NCBI GenBank assembly: GCA_032622095.1
Contig: CP136067.1
Location: forward strand, 133,989,990 to 134,053,989
DNA length: 64,000 nt
Direction of reading: 5' to 3'
From: Siphonodentalium dalli
Taxonomy: Eukaryota > Mollusca > Scaphopoda > Gadilida > Siphonodentaliidae
Below, piece after piece: positions 43,605-56,600 of this stretch. Both the position numbers and the translations under genes were made by a program. The notes below the pieces were generated by a model. It was not told the origin of the DNA. It made no database searches and saw nothing but the letters and a program-made list of their open reading frames with translations. How positions within the stretch are numbered: position 1 is the stretch's first letter; each line of letters starts with the position of its first letter.

Positions 43605-44168
43605 ACAATGAACTACTACTGATACGAACTACGAATAGCTAATAGTAGTCGCATAATGAACTATACTGATACGAATTATAATAGCAAATAATATGCGTAT
43701 AGTGAACTACAGCTGATAATAATTACGAATACCTAATAGTAGTCGTATACTGAATGACAGCTGATAAAAATTACAAATAGCTAATAGTAGTTGCATAATG
43801 AAATACTACTGATAAGAATTACGAATAGCTGATGTTAGTCGCAAAATGAACCACTACTGAGAAGAATTACGAATAACTAATAATTGTCGCATAATGAACT
43901 ACTACTCATAAGAATTACGAATAGCAAATAATGGTCGCATCATGAACTACCGTCGACAATAATTACGAATGTCACATAGTAGCCACATAATGAACTATTA
44001 CTGATACTAATTAAGAATAGTTCTTAGTAGTCGCATAACGAACTGATAAGAATTACGAATAGCCAATAATAGTCACATTATGGACTACTGCCGATAATAA
44101 TTACGAATATCAAGTGGCAGTCTTACGCTAATCGGCTACTGATACGAATTACGAATATATAAATATTT

Positions 44169-44264
44169 CACGGCTTGGAGGTGACTATGCCAAAATAGTG
44201 GTCCGATGGGAGGACTATTCTCCACCGAGGACCACTATTTTGGTATAGTTACTGACAAGCCGTG
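44169..44264. mobile_element. Hairpin element (copy 2)
   Basis: CACGGCTTGGAGGTGACTAT and GCCAAAATAGTGGTCC pair with GGACCACTATTTTGG and CTGACAAGCCGTG. It is related to the 28554-28688 hairpin but has a diverged loop. It interrupts the minisatellite. The following ~670 bp to 44940 show no recognised feature and may be part of the same insertion. Confidence 0.8.
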
Positions 44265-45109
44265 CAATATCTATCATTTTATCGAACGTTTTTCATTCTG
44301 TCCCAGGACCCATACTATCAAACAATTCACAATCATCTATATTCCCATGTATTCCCTTTTCTTTACAGAACGATTTCAAAAATTTCAAGGAAAATTTTGT
44401 TGTCTCTTTTGTTTTTTGCTTGAAAAATTTTCTTCAGTAAATAATAAAATTGCCCGGCTTCTAATTGGGCAAATCTTAAATTTTCTTCCTCAGGAATTAT
44501 TATTGCCATTTTGACTTGCAATGGAAAGCAGACGTCTTTGTTCTTGTTGTTGAATAATGACATCAGTTCAAAACAATACTTTTTTTTACTGAAAACAAGC
44601 TAAAGATTCGTTTAGAAAAATTAGTTGCGCGAACTAAGGAAATAGACAAAAATATCGAACGATATGTGTGATCAGCGGAGAAAGGAACATGATAAATCGC
44701 CACAACAAACATGGGTAAAACATCACAGATAACATACAGAATTTGCTTACGATCATTTGTTGTGCTCTAGTTGTCCATTACAAAGACATTTAGGACAAAA
44801 CCATTTTGAAATTTTGCAGCGAGGCGGAGATGACTTTTAAATCACCTCCCCGGAATATTGGGCACGCTATCGATAATAGTGAATGTCAAGCAACCAATCA
44901 CAAGCATGGCGTATAGATAGTCACGTGAGATAAAATATCAAATTGTAGTCACACAATGAACTACTTCTGATACGAATAACTGGTAGTAATCTCATAATGA
45001 ACTACTACTGATGCGAATAACGAATAGCTAATAGTATTCATATAATAGACTACTACTTATACGAATTCCAGGGAGAGTGTATCGGATTGAACTTGGATTT
45101 GTATAAGAA

Positions 45110-46550
45110 GTATTTCAGTAGGATCAGTAGTGCATAATAGAAAATAGGTAGTTTTTGTCTCGTTGTGACTGTTTGATGGGGAGAGTGATGCCCATCGCAA
45201 GCGGGATGACAATGTGTGACTCATCACACCATGTTTGCAGGTGGTTGTTGAAGAATGTTTTTACACAATCATTCAATATATGCGTAATCGATTGTTCGGC
45301 TTTGTCACATGTCTTGCATGTCCCACTTTGTGTTATTTTCAATCTCTGTGGGATACTATTTGTTTCAAGAATTCGAGTTGTTATCCGGTATTGGAATATT
45401 GGTATTGGTATTGGTATCCGGTAATTTAGTATCTGTTAACAATTTGAAAGGACAAGAAAGAATACGATTCCATGGAAGGTTTTTTTTTGTACGCTTTCCA
45501 ATTAATTATATATTTTTGGATTTTCTCTGTTGAAGACAAAACGTTTGACATTGAAAAGTTTTCCGCCGTTTCTGTTTCTGACGAGTAAGTTGATAGTTTC
45601 TGGAATTATGGGGCATTGGACCCGTTCTATGCAACAACTAAGGCGACATGATAAGCCGAGAATCTGTGTATGTATCCTTACATGGTCAGGATATCAGTGG
45701 TTATATTGAATTTAGACTTGAGCGAATCCACGGTATATAACTCATTATTCTCTGTGCATTGATCGTTGATGAATGTTATTCCCTTTCGTTTCCACTCATT
45801 AATATCCACCACGGCCTCTTTAATTTCTAATGAGTTATTATTCCAAATTGTTTGTGACATGACTTTTATTGGTCTATTATCTACCGCTTCTACAAAAAAG
45901 ACACCATGCTGCAAAAACGTCCTTCCAAAAAGGGCTTTTTAATTTTCTGTCTCAATTCTTTTCATATTTTGAACCATATGTTGGGAATAGCGTATCGTTC
46001 GTCAAACATGGTGGTGCTAAATCTTTCCAGCATGCATTGTTAGTATTACATCTACGGACCCAAGTTATTTTCATTGAATCTAAGAAGAATTTCAGGTTAA
46101 TCATTCTCAGGCCACCATGTTTAAAATCTCGACAAATTGGTGAGCGTTTTATTCTGTCACGTGTTCCATTCCACACAAAACGGAACAATATAGTTGAATA
46201 ATTTATCAAGGTTTGGCAATGATAAGAATAAGTTGACAACTTTCGTATAATGTATAATGTTATAACAACAATTCTCCCTATGTTGCCATTTGCCAATTGA
46301 TTATTTGACTTCTTCTAACCTACTCCTATTATTGAGTTCCAGTATTTATGATAGGTTGAATTATATACCCATCATTGTGAATGTTTTCGACAATTTCATC
46401 GTAAATTGTTGGACTGGTAAAGTCGTGCATGTCTTCTTCGAGCCAAGCCATATTATTTTTCATTTATCTATGACCACACTGGGACCATAACTTTTAGCAA
46501 ATAAGTCAAGTTCAGTCAATGTCGCTCGTAGGCCAGCTTCACTTCCGTCG
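45110..46550 (-). pseudogene. Tx1/L1-like LINE, C-terminal ORF2 fragment
   Basis: Minus-strand frames carry the C-terminal part of an L1/Tx1-type ORF2. Near 46480-46420 there is a decayed KIIWLGSKK block. At 46296-45952 RFVWNGTRDRIKRSPICRDF is followed by KHGGLRMINLKFFLDSMKIT, which matches the conserved xxWNGKxxRIKR...GGLxMxD region. At 45914-45678 EWKRKGITFINDQ matches the WxxxGIxxIxDL region. At 45342-45124 CKTCDKAEQSITHILNDC is the C-terminal CCHC-like zinc knuckle. Frameshifts separate the blocks, and the RT catalytic core is absent, so the insertion is 5'-truncated and dead. Satellite units flank it on both sides. Confidence 0.8.
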
Positions 46551-47026
46551 AGACGCATAATGAACTACTGCTCATACGAATTAAGAATAAATATTAGTAG
46601 TCGCATAATGAACTACTATTGGTAAGAATTACGAATAACTAATATTAGTATCACAATAGTCACCTTTCGTATCATTAACGACGACAGATAATTATTTAGA
46701 ATAGGGTATTACGTCATTAGAATTTGTGTTCTTTCTATTCGTTGTCGGGTTTTACAATTATGTTTTCGTTTTTCAACAAACTAACGAATAATATGTACTC
46801 TGAGATTATGTTCTTAAATTGTGATCGCCACGTGGCCTTAATTTGTATCTATTACTGGTAAACAAATCATTCGTCGACGTAAATCACGAGTATCTTGCCA
46901 AACAAAACGTGCTTAGCTATGACCTGGATAACAACACACTTAAGTACAAACTGGATACGGAACACATAACCATAATCCACTGAATTCGAGTGGCAAGCAC
47001 GATTGTCTCAAAATAGACACGTAGTC

Positions 47027-47221
47027 GTCAATTCTGCGAAAAGGTTTTTGGACCGTCCGAAAAATTTACGACTACAAATAGCTATTGAACTACATGTTCC
47101 ACTGATACGAATTACGAAGATCTAATAGTATTCGCATACTGAACTACCACTGTTACGAATAACTAATAGTAGTTTTATTATATTCGGACGGTCCAATATT
47201 CTTCGCAGAATTGACGAGTCT
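47027..47221. repeat. Inverted repeat enclosing two satellite units
   Basis: CGTCAATTCTGCGAAAAG...TTGGACCGTCCGAA (about 47027-47062) mirrors TTCGGACGGTCCAATATTCTTCGCAGAATTGACG-type text (about 47186-47219). About 120 bp of ~50-bp units lie between. It may be the edge of a larger mobile unit that carries the satellite. Confidence 0.7.
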
Positions 47222-47655
47222 ATGCGTAATAGTGCAGTTCAAAACAGCTTAATTGCCACTCTAATGAGGTCATATGGTTATGTTTGTCGTGATCATCTTG
47301 TAATTAATCATGTTGTTATAAGGTCACAGCGTTTGTTAGCTCCACAACTGTGTGCAAATCTCGCGGATCCATGTTTGGTTTCTCGCAACCGTAATCGTAA
47401 CTGCGGATATGACAAAACAACTGATACAATTAATACCGTCGACCTCTGGGCGTAGTTCTGATCAATAGTATTATTTCACGTACCAATACGCCTGTTCGCT
47501 GACGGGATTCACAACAGACATCACGTTTCATCGTGGAAAACGCTCACATATATTGAGTATATTTATATAATAATATTGATGGCGAAACACATTCTAATTA
47601 TGGCTTTTAAAAATATTTAGTTACATATACATGTATATAAGAAGAACATACAATC
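47222..47655. other. Short intergenic stretch upstream of lectin gene 2
   Basis: A 77-codon open frame at 47222-47455 is unrecognised. TATATAA at 47634-47640 lies about 16 bp before the gene 2 ATG and resembles the TATAAGGAAGACA of gene 1. Confidence 0.4.
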
Positions 47656-50600
47656 ATGGATATCTTTACTCTGGCCTTCACCTTGTTGCATGTGCTCGGC
47701 ACGGTGGAATTGGTGGCACAAAGATTCAAATTGATTCTGGAACTCGACGGGGCACAGCATCCGGCTCCGTTCCAGACTTACTCTGGAATTCACAGTGACT
47801 TCAGATGCGCTGGACAGTGCCAGATCAAGGGATGTGTGACGTTCATCTACCACATAGGAGATAGGAAATGTTATCTCTACGACTGGCCGCTCACGTCATT
47901 GACAACCGGCGTTACTTTCCCGGGAAACAGCGTGGGTTATTGGGCCGCACATGACGGTGAGTAGATATGAGACGAATATCAGTGGTCATGGAGGTGATTG
48001 GGCAATAACTACGAACACACATAATAAGAATAGTAATGATATTTAGTTATCAATTGATTGGGGTTTAAAGTCGCTTTCTGCAGCCAGTATTACGACATTT
48101 CCAGTTTTATTAGTGTGGGGAACGTCAATAATAATGATAATATTATTTTGCGTATAGCGATTATCCCCATAAGCGGACATCAAGTGATTAACATATCATA
48201 TATGAATATAAATATAACAATAAAATTTAAATATACAAAAAGCATGCAATTTTCATAACATCAAAGTCATTTTCTGAAACGCCGCCGAACATTTAATTTT
48301 TAGTGACTTCTTGAAGACGTCAAGTGATTGTGTTTGTGTTTTAGATTTTCGCGACAAGAAATGTTCTTGACAAGTAAATCAACATAATTATTGTGGCAGT
48401 GTAACAGATTACCAGTTGGTTGGGCTGAATCATACAATACGTACAATGTGAGCGATACGCCAAACACTCAATATCTCAAGTTACTGCAGTTCGTTCGTTT
48501 GGCTTTCTTGTGGGTTTTCATTTCGCTTCACTACACTCAACTTGGGCTTTGGATAATGATATATCCTCCCCAATAAAGCCTGACAGGCATTCACTCTAAC
48601 CACCGCGGTGAGACCCGGTGTAAATGCTTAACTACTAATAGCCTGCCAGGCCTCTCATGTTTTCAATCGCTGTGGTAGACCAGACACTTAACAGACATTC
48701 TAGTATATCATATGCAATCTTAACTAATTTCTGCATCGTCTGTATAACGGGTCTACACAGCGATTACATAGTTGATTGTCAAGTGGAGCGAAATGAACAT
48801 TCCCCATGAGGCCAAACGTATATTTGTGTTTTATGTGTATATTTTATATAATCAAAATAAATATAGAAATCGTAATATGGTTGGTCTGTCTTAAATTGAC
48901 AGTAATGAAATATATCTTATTGCATTACTGTAGTTTTATACAGACCAACAATACTCGAGATATGACGCGCGATCACGACAGGGCATGAGTTAATCTACTA
49001 GAACAGGTTCCCACACAGGGCCAGGCCACGTGGTGTTATTTAAGGTCGACGCCGCTTATCATGGCACCTCTCAGATTCCAGAGCAGACTGTGTTACAGTA
49101 AGTCCGAGGCGTATACGTACGTAATCATTAATCAGATTATTTCTCAGAGATAGGCTTTGTTAATACCGTCAGTGCCGTAGACTAGTCCGTCCATCCACCC
49201 CACCCCCGCGGTGCGATGTACATATGTACATCTGTTTGGTTTTACAGTTAATAGATATTATAACTGTATTTCGTATGAAGAATCACAAACACCAACTTAA
49301 AAACATGACCTCTAGCTCGTGTCCAGACGTGATCTTGTACTCATAGTCTCCTAAACATAACTTGTGAAAATATTATAGATTTATGTTGTACTCTGTTTCA
49401 GCTTAGTATTATATGTACATGCTTATTAATGAGCATATATCTACAGTGTTCACGCTGTCGGCAGCCAAATTAGCCAATGGCTAATCTTTTTTGAATTTGG
49501 CTAATAAAAATTTCATTTGGCTAAACTTTTGGCTAAACTTTTTTTGACCCCAAATAGAGACTGGAAGCATGAATTTTTGGCAAGTGGGTTTTTAATTCTG
49601 TGATGTGAACGATCTAGTCCGAAAACATCATATACGTAAGTGGGAATATATCGCCGACTGTACAAAGGGAAACCCGATCGCGGACAGTACAAAGGGAAAC
49701 CCGTCACTCTGCACGAAACAGCAAAAGGTCATATCATTATTTTACATTTAATCTGCTAATCCCCCATTGTCTGTCTGGTCACTCACGGGGCTCCTGCACA
49801 ATGCATGTTTATGATGACATTGTATTTATGACGGCCAAGGTTTATGAGCACCAAGTATAAGACAATAGCTTAATCAGCCAAATGTGAATCACGACAGATA
49901 TTTTGTGGCTATTTTTCGTCAATACGGATACATTCAAAATAACATGCATGCGTTTATGACAGATTGTAATTTGATAATGGCGTAACAATATTAAGTTATT
50001 AGTTTCTAGATGTCACTTAGATATTTTCGCAAGGATAATTAATATTTAATGATTTAAAAGAAGAAAGTGGGGAAATGTCCGGTGGGGAAATGTCCGTATA
50101 CCCAATCCTGGGTTACCCCCCCCCCCCCCAAAATCACTCTTTCACATAAAGATTAATAAATTTTTAATAAATGACATATATAAAAATATTTCTAGTTCAT
50201 CAAAATTAGTTAAATTATTGTGTATTTTACCTGTGCCTGTTAGATTTGACGTTTTAGTCATTAATTGTGAACCGACCATAAAACGATGATTTAATTTGGC
50301 CATAGTTTTTTTTAATTTGGCCAAAAAATATTTGGCTAAAGTTTTTTTCATTTGGCTAATGAAATTGTCATTTGGCTAAACTTTTGGCTAAAGTTTTTTT
50401 CGGTCCACCGCGAACACTGTATATCTATAGTTGCACACATCTTATAATTTTCTACTAGTCCGATAGAGAAATTGGGAATGTTCACTTTGCGAATAATTTA
50501 GCTTTATTCAGCTCGGTTCACGACTAGTTTAAATTAAATTTACTGGCTCACTTTTTGCTCAGCTGATAACTTCTCACGTCTAATTGTAAGTCTAGTAAGC

Positions 50601-53600
50601 TTCTCCTTATGTCGGTCGTGGAATCTTGCTGTCATGCTATCACCATTCGTGCAGTTTATCACCATCGCATATGCGTTCTCAACTTATTTCTAGTGGTTAT
50701 CACCTGTGCCCAATTACAGTCTTCCAAAACGCTCTGACAGACAAAGCACCATGGGTTAATTCGGTCACAGTTGTTATCCATATACTTGTGGACGTCTATG
50801 CTTTGGTGAGACCCGCGCCCGCCACCTGTGCATTTGCGCGATAGCCTTGTTATGGACGCACTGCCTCACACACTCCTCATCGAGCACGTATCTTCCTTGA
50901 CTTTGTTGTACCTACCAGTTCAATCATACTTGTACACGTGAACGATTTTGATGCCTCTATCAGAGCATACGTTGTACCTACTAGAGTCACCGATTCCTAG
51001 TACACGTGAACTGTTCTCCGGGAGACATCTGCAGGTATCTCGATACTGCCATTTATGTGGTTCAGTGCTCCTAAGGTGTGTAACCATTTGCACTCGTGCT
51101 CGACTCTTATCTGGTGTGTAGCCGTTTGAATACGATAGCACAGCTGCGTATCACGCGTGAAAGCCATCTCATCCAAGGTCTGGCCGGTAACCATATGGTA
51201 ATGATACAAGACCATCTGTCCTTGACATCTCTATCATTCGCATATGCGCGAAATCTCCTTGGACCACCCCAGTTCTGGTCGGTAACCATATGGTAATGGT
51301 ACAAGACTGTCTGTCCTCGACATCTCTAACATTCGCGTATGCGCGAAAGCTCCTTGGATCTACTCGATATGCATGATTGTCTGGTTCCACGTTTGGCTTT
51401 GGATTCTGATATATCCTCCCCAATAAAGCCTGACAGGCATTCACTGTAACCACCGTGGTGAAACCCGGTGTAACTGCTTAACTACTAATTGCCTGCCCAG
51501 TGGAGGGCCTAGTTGCACCAATCGTTCACTTTGTGATAGAAGCATGAAACTTTCAGGGTTTTGTCTGTATGTGTCGTACATTACCCAGTTAGCGGATCTT
51601 CTGAATCTAATTATTTTTTAAATAATCCAAGATGGCTGCCCAAAATGGCCGCCAAAATTCAATTTTTTTTAATAATATTTTTGAATAAAATTGAAATAAA
51701 TAAGGGTAAATAATACATAATTAATTAATTATGGTCTTTTTTTGCATTGTTTATTGGCGTAAATCTTTAGCCTACCATATAAAGTCTTTTCTGGTATGCG
51801 AGTAATTTCTAGAATTAGGTTAAATAAAGGTAACAAAGAGACAGTGTGAAAACGTCCTGTACATTATTGGCGACATGAAATGAGCTCTAGCTAGTGTATT
51901 GTTGCAATAAGCTTGCTGTTACTCTCAAAAGACAACCATTATATACTTATGATCTGTTTTGTATACAACTTATCCATAACAATGTCAGATAATCCATGAA
52001 TGGCAACCGGAAGTTAAAAATAACGCCATTTATACAATAAGCTAAATATGTATGCTGAGGTTTTTTTCTTTCGTTTTTGTTATTTTAGCGTCTCGCGTGT
52101 CCAATACATCACAAACGACACTGCTGTTACCATAGGTAAAAGTTATGCATACGTACCTATAACACAGTATATAAGAAATAGTCGTGTTATTTGATACAAC
52201 GGCTTTCCGTATAATTGTTTAATTGACTGTTTTGAGCAGAAGACGAGAAAGCGCTATTTTACCTGATTTCACCCATCTCAAAAGGACACGTGAATGGTGA
52301 GTAACTAACGTAAGTGCTAATAAGAACATGGTTTAAGAAAAACAACGATTTGTCACACAAATATATAACAATATATGTGAATTTGAAGAACAAAATTGAA
52401 AAACTTTATTTAGAATACGAGTCACGCTCGTCTGAAAATCTATGGAAACCCGGTTCATCAACAATTATAATTATCATGAATATTCGCAAAATCTATCAAA
52501 TTCGGTGTGTTTTCAACATCATATAAATGCATTTAATGATGTAAGTTAAAGCCATTTATTTTACGATGTTATATGTAACGTTATCCGTGTATATACATGT
52601 ATTAACATTAACATACCGGTACGATCGCACCACATACCGTACATGACATGTACAGGGGACTAGTTTTTCCAACAGGCTTATCGTGTACAATTTATGGTTT
52701 TACTTTTGCAAATTATTGTCTGGTTTACCTGGGGTTCCCTCAATATAAGTGAGGTTATTATACAGTCAACATTTTGAATTTATTCACACAAAAGTAATGT
52801 TATATATCCTTCCGAGATAAAAACAAAAATATCTCAGGGTACCGTACAAGCGGATATTGGTCAAATACCATGTTACAACCAGCTAGCACGGTGTATAGCC
52901 TTGTATCCATGGGTATAGCCTGGTATCCCGGGATACTTGTACCTGGTCATGTATAGCATAGTACATGTATTTGTACCATGACACACAATTTGGGTCAGAA
53001 ATTAACCTAAGAATTGTTTGTATTACCCAAATTCCTATGTACTTGCACCTTACCTAGGTATATCAGGGTACATGTATATGTAAGGTAACATGATATACCT
53101 AAGTACAAGTACCCCGGGATATCAAGTCATGTACCCCTGTATATCAGGCTGTACCCCATGATAAATCATGATACCAAGGGATTTGGTCATTGTCCGATAG
53201 TAGATGTGTCATGATATAGTTTTATCTGTGTTACCATGCCCATAACTCCTCAGTCTGACTATGCCAAATTATATATGCTTATTAGTCATTGGAGTCGACT
53301 GACTACTTGATTTTCTTCGTTGTCTATGATGTTCAACCCGATGTTCATACACCACGCATTATATGTCCAGATGTATGCTCAGATAACATGACGATCCACA
53401 GAGTTTAATCATTAACGAACACAACAATTAGTAATGTGTCTTTAATGTCAACCACACCAAGTCGCCAAGAAATTAACGCGTTGTTCTACTTTTCCAGGTG
53501 AGGACCAGAGATGAAAGCTAACACAAGCATATCGAAAAAGTTCGAGCTAGTCTCAACTGAACCCAAAAGAAATCCAGAACATTCCAAAACCGACTGGACG

Positions 53601-56600
53601 TTATGTTTCATATGTCAAAAAGATAACCAGGGGTGACCCTACATACATATCAACTCCGGTCAATTCTACGCGCCTGAAAAACAGGATACTAGCGTTGATA
53701 CCAGGCTTGCGGGCTCAAAATAAAGGCAACGAAATTGTGCTTGCATATGAAGGTGATACATATAGGTTGTGCGATAAAACAAGCATGTGACATGGGCATT
53801 GATTCTGATGCCTTCCTGATTGGAAAAGTAGCCAGAATGGTTCGTGGTGAAATACTTAGCCCCCAAGAACACAGGGAGGAACTTCATGGACATCTTAACG
53901 CGGAGTGGCAGCAAAAGTCTGTACCGAACATGCTCAGTACCCTTATCAGTCTTATAGTGTATGGACCAAACTGTGTGTCTAAAGATATTAAAGAGGTGAG
54001 TCCAGATTATGCTATACCAGTGCATAGCATATCACAACGCGTGGGGTATAATGTGGTCAAGGATACACGAACGTTACGCAAACCAAGTGAACATACTCGA
54101 TATGATACAAAACGGGAACCCCCTTTGGCAATTTATCTTGGCGTGATGATCCATGTGGCATCCAGAAAGAAAACAACTTGTCGACAAACTTCATAGTCTT
54201 GGACTTTCTGTATCATACAAACGCGTGATGAGTATCTCAAACTGTCTTGCTAATACTGTGTGCGCCCAGTTTGCACAAGATTGTTTGGTTTGTCCACCTG
54301 ATATGAAAACTGGTGTGTTCACAACTGCCGCCGTTGACAACATAGATCATAATCCTTCATCGACTACGGCCAAGGATTCATTCCATAGTACCGGCGTATC
54401 ACTAACGAATCATGTTTCGACAGAACATACAGGGTCACAGAGGGCAAGGAACTGTCCTACTCATCAGGGAGTGCATTCACTGGCACCATCCCGCACAGTT
54501 ATACCATGGTCAAACCTGTTTCTTTGAGCAATTCTAATGTTTCGTCTGGGGACAGTCATTGGTCGCTGCCAGGCTTCTCAAAGTACCGCCGGCACCACAC
54601 ATGCCGGTACCGATACTTTGTTAGTACCGCGGTTCCGGTACCGGAACTGACAAGCCATTTTATAGTTCTAGGTATATCTCGAGGTAATACAGTTCTGAAA
54701 ATCACAAGCCACGAACACGATTCTTAACTTGACCTAATGATATATCAGAATAAAGCATACATTTCGGGACGTTAGATACCATTTTGGAATATAATAAAGA
54801 ACTTTCCCGTAGAGTTTAGTGATGCACAAATAACAACATAGACAATTTAATCAACCAAAATGGAACTATTCGTTGCACACCTTTTTTGGTTTTAACTTAT
54901 TGTTCTTATGTGTGTGATAAACTGATAGAAAGTATTCCGTAACACAGCACACATCGGTGGTTTTCACTTCACAATATTCAATCAGAATAAGTTTATTTGC
55001 AAAGTCGGTCGGCCATTTAAATCTACACAATAATGAGTCAAGTTAGGCAGCAAATTCTCTCCGCGAGTTCCTATACGAAATATGAACTATCAATGATAGT
55101 CTATTAGTCTATCATGTCTATATATTTACATACTAAGTGTTGTCATCACTAAATCCAGCATTCTGATTGGTCGGCGCCCACGTGACTTGTTGCAGTTATT
55201 TCTCGGTGAATGCGCACCAGCTAATAACTCCAAGCTCATAACAACATCGATACGTCATTTGGGTTTGGAAAGACGAACGCGTAATGTTTTGGGCGCATTT
55301 GGATTCGCGCAGGATTGACTTAATAAATCATCGGGTTTCAATTGTTCCTGTTAACTTTTGCTAAGGGTGCTATGGGTTATTTTGGGCTGGTTTTGTCACG
55401 ATAGACTTTTCGATTTAAATACATTTACAAAAGTGGCTTTTTCGCTAAATGTATATAATATAAGGATTAACTGTCATGTGGACTGTTTTTATGGAGATGT
55501 AACCGTGAGGTATAAGTGGTCATAACTTGTATGTAAAAACAGTCCACATGACAGTTAATCCTTATATGTTCAGCAAATTACACAGTGCAATTGCGGTTCA
55601 TGGATATTCTTTCCCGATTTTATTATATAACTGAAGGTTCCATGAGTCCGTCCCATTTAAAGGCACGTGAGGCCTTAGTTGTCGAAAATATTCATATTTG
55701 TTCCAATCACCGTAAACAGAAAAATATTAAAACGCATACAGTTTCGTTCATATATACCATGACCATCGCGTAAACAGCATGTTATCATAAAGACCTACTA
55801 TATTTTACCTAAGCAAGAGCCTGGTTGTGTCGCAGAAGACAGCACAATGCTACTGGCTAAATAATCACACACAAATGGCATAAACGCTCTTTATTAGTTC
55901 CATATCAGGAATTCGCCAACAAAGAACGCTCTTTATGTTTACCATCATACTATAAACAAACACCAGAAAAGTAACTTTTTATGCTTTTGTTTACATAACA
56001 ATGGTCAAATATATGACAATAACATACTGTTTATGCGATATTTCTTATTTGTATACGGACAAAGTCTGTCTACATTTTGATGTTCTTTCTGTTTGTGGTG
56101 GTTTTTGACGGGTGAAAATATTTTCACAGGATACCCACCGCCAAGGCCAACCGTACCTTTAAATTCAAAATGGTCGACCTTAATTGAAATTGATATGAGA
56201 TGTGAACGGGTACGTGTGTAGTGATTAACCAAAATGTGTGGGGCATACTTGTGGGTGGGGTTGTTGGCGAATAAATAATAAGAAATTGTAACTGGGTTTA
56301 GTGTATAATTGCCACAACAGGGCAATAATAAAGGGAAAAACATAAGTCACAATCATAAGTTCCCAACACAAAATAATCTTTGAAGATTAAAACAATATCA
56401 CAATGCCGTGCTTTCAAAGAATTTAATTTAACCATTGAAGAGTCATTATAGACACATAAAAACCCCAACCCACCCTTCCGATACCGACCTCTCGCGCCAT
56501 GAATACAATCACGATCGATGTACATCGCCTGCAGTTTAAAGAGCAAAACTTGATAATACTTTATTTTGGCAAACAGCCTGCTGATCTACGAACGTGCATA

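Larger units (their letters stand above)
43605..47180 (+). repeat. ~50-bp minisatellite array interrupted by insertions
   Basis: The unit is roughly CATAATGAACTACTACTGAT followed by ACGAATTACGAATAGCTAAT and AGTAGTCG. About a dozen diverged units run from 43605 to 44160. Two or three units reappear at 44945-45070, two at 46553-46660 and two at 47075-47170. The gaps are filled by a hairpin element (from 44169) and a minus-strand LINE fragment (about 45110-46550). The array therefore predates those insertions. Confidence 0.8.

Noticed and set aside
43605-44160. CRISPR-like array
   Set aside because: The ~50-bp units are contiguous and diverged with no spacers; this is a eukaryotic minisatellite.
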